From: an uncultured Fretibacterium sp.
Lineage (GTDB): Bacteria; Synergistota; Synergistia; Synergistales; Aminobacteriaceae
Direction: 5' to 3'
Length of the DNA stretch: 16,587 bases
Assembly: GCA_937899395.1 (NCBI GenBank)
Contig: CALBPU010000059.1
Location: 1-16,587 of the forward strand
Shown in pieces: positions 15,990 to 16,587 of the stretch; within the stretch, counting starts at the first letter, position 1, and the number at the start of each line of letters is the position of its first letter. The notes below the pieces were generated by a model. It was not told where the DNA came from and did not search any database. It saw only the letters and a list, made by a program, of their open reading frames with translations. The position numbers and the translations under genes were made by a program.

Positions 15990-16023
15990 AAAAATAAGAC
16001 CTCCTTCCCAAAGAAAGAGGTCT
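15990..16023 (-). terminator. Rho-independent terminator of the PTS EIIA gene
   Basis: A 7-bp stem AGACCTC/GAGGTCT (15997-16003 and 16017-16023), extended by three inner pairs after one mismatch. On the - strand it is followed by TATTTTT (15996-15990). On the + strand no T run follows, so it is a weaker terminator for glnN. Confidence 0.75.
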
Positions 16024-16060
16024 GTCAATCAAAAAGCATACAGTGCTAAGATTTTCTGTT

Positions 16061-16507
16061 TTAAGCAGTAAGAATCTTGATAACTTCTGCTTTATCCTGT
16101 GTATTAAGGATTTGCTGTCGCTTTTCTGCGCTTTTGAACAAAAGGCTCACTTCTGCAAGGAACTGCAAGTGAGGACCTGTTTTGCTCACAGGAGACAGTG
16201 TCATAATAAAAATACGGCATGGTTCCTGATCCAAAGAATCAAAATCAACCGGATTATCAGAAATTCCAATACAAGCAACCAAATCTGAAACTGTGTCAGT
16301 TTTGCCATGAGGAATAGCGATTCCGTGCTTCATGCCTGTTGACATCTTTCTTTCTCGATCCAATACGCATTCACGAGCTGCTTCCTTATCTGTAACTTTT
16401 CCTGCTTTATAAAGCACGTCAAGCATTTCGTCTACGATTTCTTCTTTAGTTGTACCTTTTAAGTGAAGGTTTACTGTTTCTTTAGTTAATACTGCTCTTA
16501 AATCCAT
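16061..16507 (-). CDS. PTS EIIA protein, fructose/nitrogen type (PtsN/FruA-IIA-like)
   Basis: A 148-residue single EIIA domain of the fructose/mannitol/nitrogen superfamily, cytoplasmic. The phosphoacceptor is H67 in GIAIPHGKT; other family elements are the N-terminal VNLHLKGTTKEEIV, VLDRERKMSTGM and the later HLQFLAEVSLLF. As a stand-alone domain it may be a regulatory PtsN-type protein or the separate IIA part of a sugar or polyol transporter whose other subunits lie outside the window. ATG 16507 is chosen because the family begins near MDLRAVLT; the longer frame from TTG 16543 would start inside a TTGACA promoter box. No Shine-Dalgarno is properly spaced from the ATG, consistent with leaderless translation. 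It converges on glnN, a placement that would suit nitrogen signalling but does not prove it. Confidence 0.88.
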   Translation of the reverse strand: MDLRAVLTKETVNLHLKGTTKEEIVDEMLDVLYKAGKVTDKEAARECVLDRERKMSTGMKHGIAIPHGKTDTVSDLVACIGISDNPVDFDSLDQEPCRIFIMTLSPVSKTGPHLQFLAEVSLLFKSAEKRQQILNTQDKAEVIKILTA

Positions 16508-16514
16508 AATGTTA

Positions 16515-16543
16515 ATGTTATTTCCACTTGATAAAATTGTCAA
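16515..16543 (-). promoter_or_regulatory. Promoter of the PTS EIIA gene, abutting its ATG
   Basis: On the - strand, TTGACA (16543-16538), 17 bases, then TAACAT (16520-16515). The predicted transcription start (about 16508) is next to the ATG at 16507, so the message would have essentially no leader. Confidence 0.6.
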
Positions 16544-16544
16544 G
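16527..16544. promoter_or_regulatory. 18-bp imperfect dyad over the -35 box
   Basis: CTTGATAAAATTGTCAAG has five-base perfect outer arms (CTTGA/TCAAG) and two further inner pairs, and overlaps the -35 hexamer of the EIIA promoter. It could be an operator for a dimeric repressor. It may also arise by chance from the TTGACA box. Confidence 0.35.
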
Positions 16545-16568
16545 AGAAAAATGAGGTCTTATACAAAA

Positions 16569-16587
16569 ATGGCAGGACTTGTGCATT
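16569..16587 (+). CDS. Possible 5' end of a divergent gene (six codons visible)
   Basis: ATG 16569 reads MAGLVH before the window ends. GAGG at 16553-16556 lies 12 bases upstream, and another in-frame ATG is at 16551. MAGLVH resembles the start of some cobalamin adenosyltransferases, but six residues cannot support a function. Confidence 0.2.

Overview
The window comes from an AT-rich bacterium with dense gene packing, good Shine-Dalgarno sites and a metabolism suited to an amino-acid/ureide-using anaerobe. The gene set (type III glutamine synthetase, an exported DUF362 protein, DUF4405/DUF4491 membrane proteins, a flavodoxin-cupin cluster, duplicated NCS1 permeases) reminds me of gut anaerobes in Synergistota or the Negativicutes. 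That is a judgement from family recall, not a measured placement.

Region 1 (1-8265, + strand) is one long catabolic operon that enters from the left. It has a 5'-truncated M20 amidohydrolase of the allantoate amidohydrolase / N-carbamoyl amino acid hydrolase group, then two copies of a two-gene module: an allantoinase/hydantoinase-type cyclic amidohydrolase followed by an NCS1 (nucleobase/hydantoin/allantoin) permease. A dicarboxylate/amino acid:cation symporter closes the operon, ahead of a strong bidirectional terminator. The likely logic is: import a cyclic ureide (allantoin, hydantoin or dihydropyrimidine type), open the ring, then remove the carbamoyl group. Exact substrates cannot be read from sequence. 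A ~106-bp palindromic element sits between the two modules.

Region 2 (8324-13827, - strand) starts from the cupin at the right and reads leftward through six tightly packed genes: cupin; an exported SUMF1-fold/flavodoxin fusion; a DUF4405 membrane protein whose histidine spacing matches diheme cytochrome b; a DUF4491 small membrane protein; an exported DUF362 protein; and an exported discoidin-like protein with a DnaJ-type zinc-binding tail. The first four genes overlap by one or four bases at each junction and the last two follow gaps of 15 bases. This looks like an undescribed membrane/extracytoplasmic redox module and is the most interesting part of the window. A DUF318/ArsP-type permease lies beyond it after 134 bases.

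Region 3 (13828-16587) holds a divergent promoter region, a type III glutamine synthetase gene (glnN, +), a hairpin terminator, and a convergent PTS EIIA (fructose/nitrogen type) gene on the - strand. The EIIA gene has a promoter-like element so close to its ATG that a leaderless mRNA is predicted. Six codons of a possible divergent gene are visible at the right edge. Glutamine synthetase would fit assimilation of ammonia released by region 1, but this link is inference.
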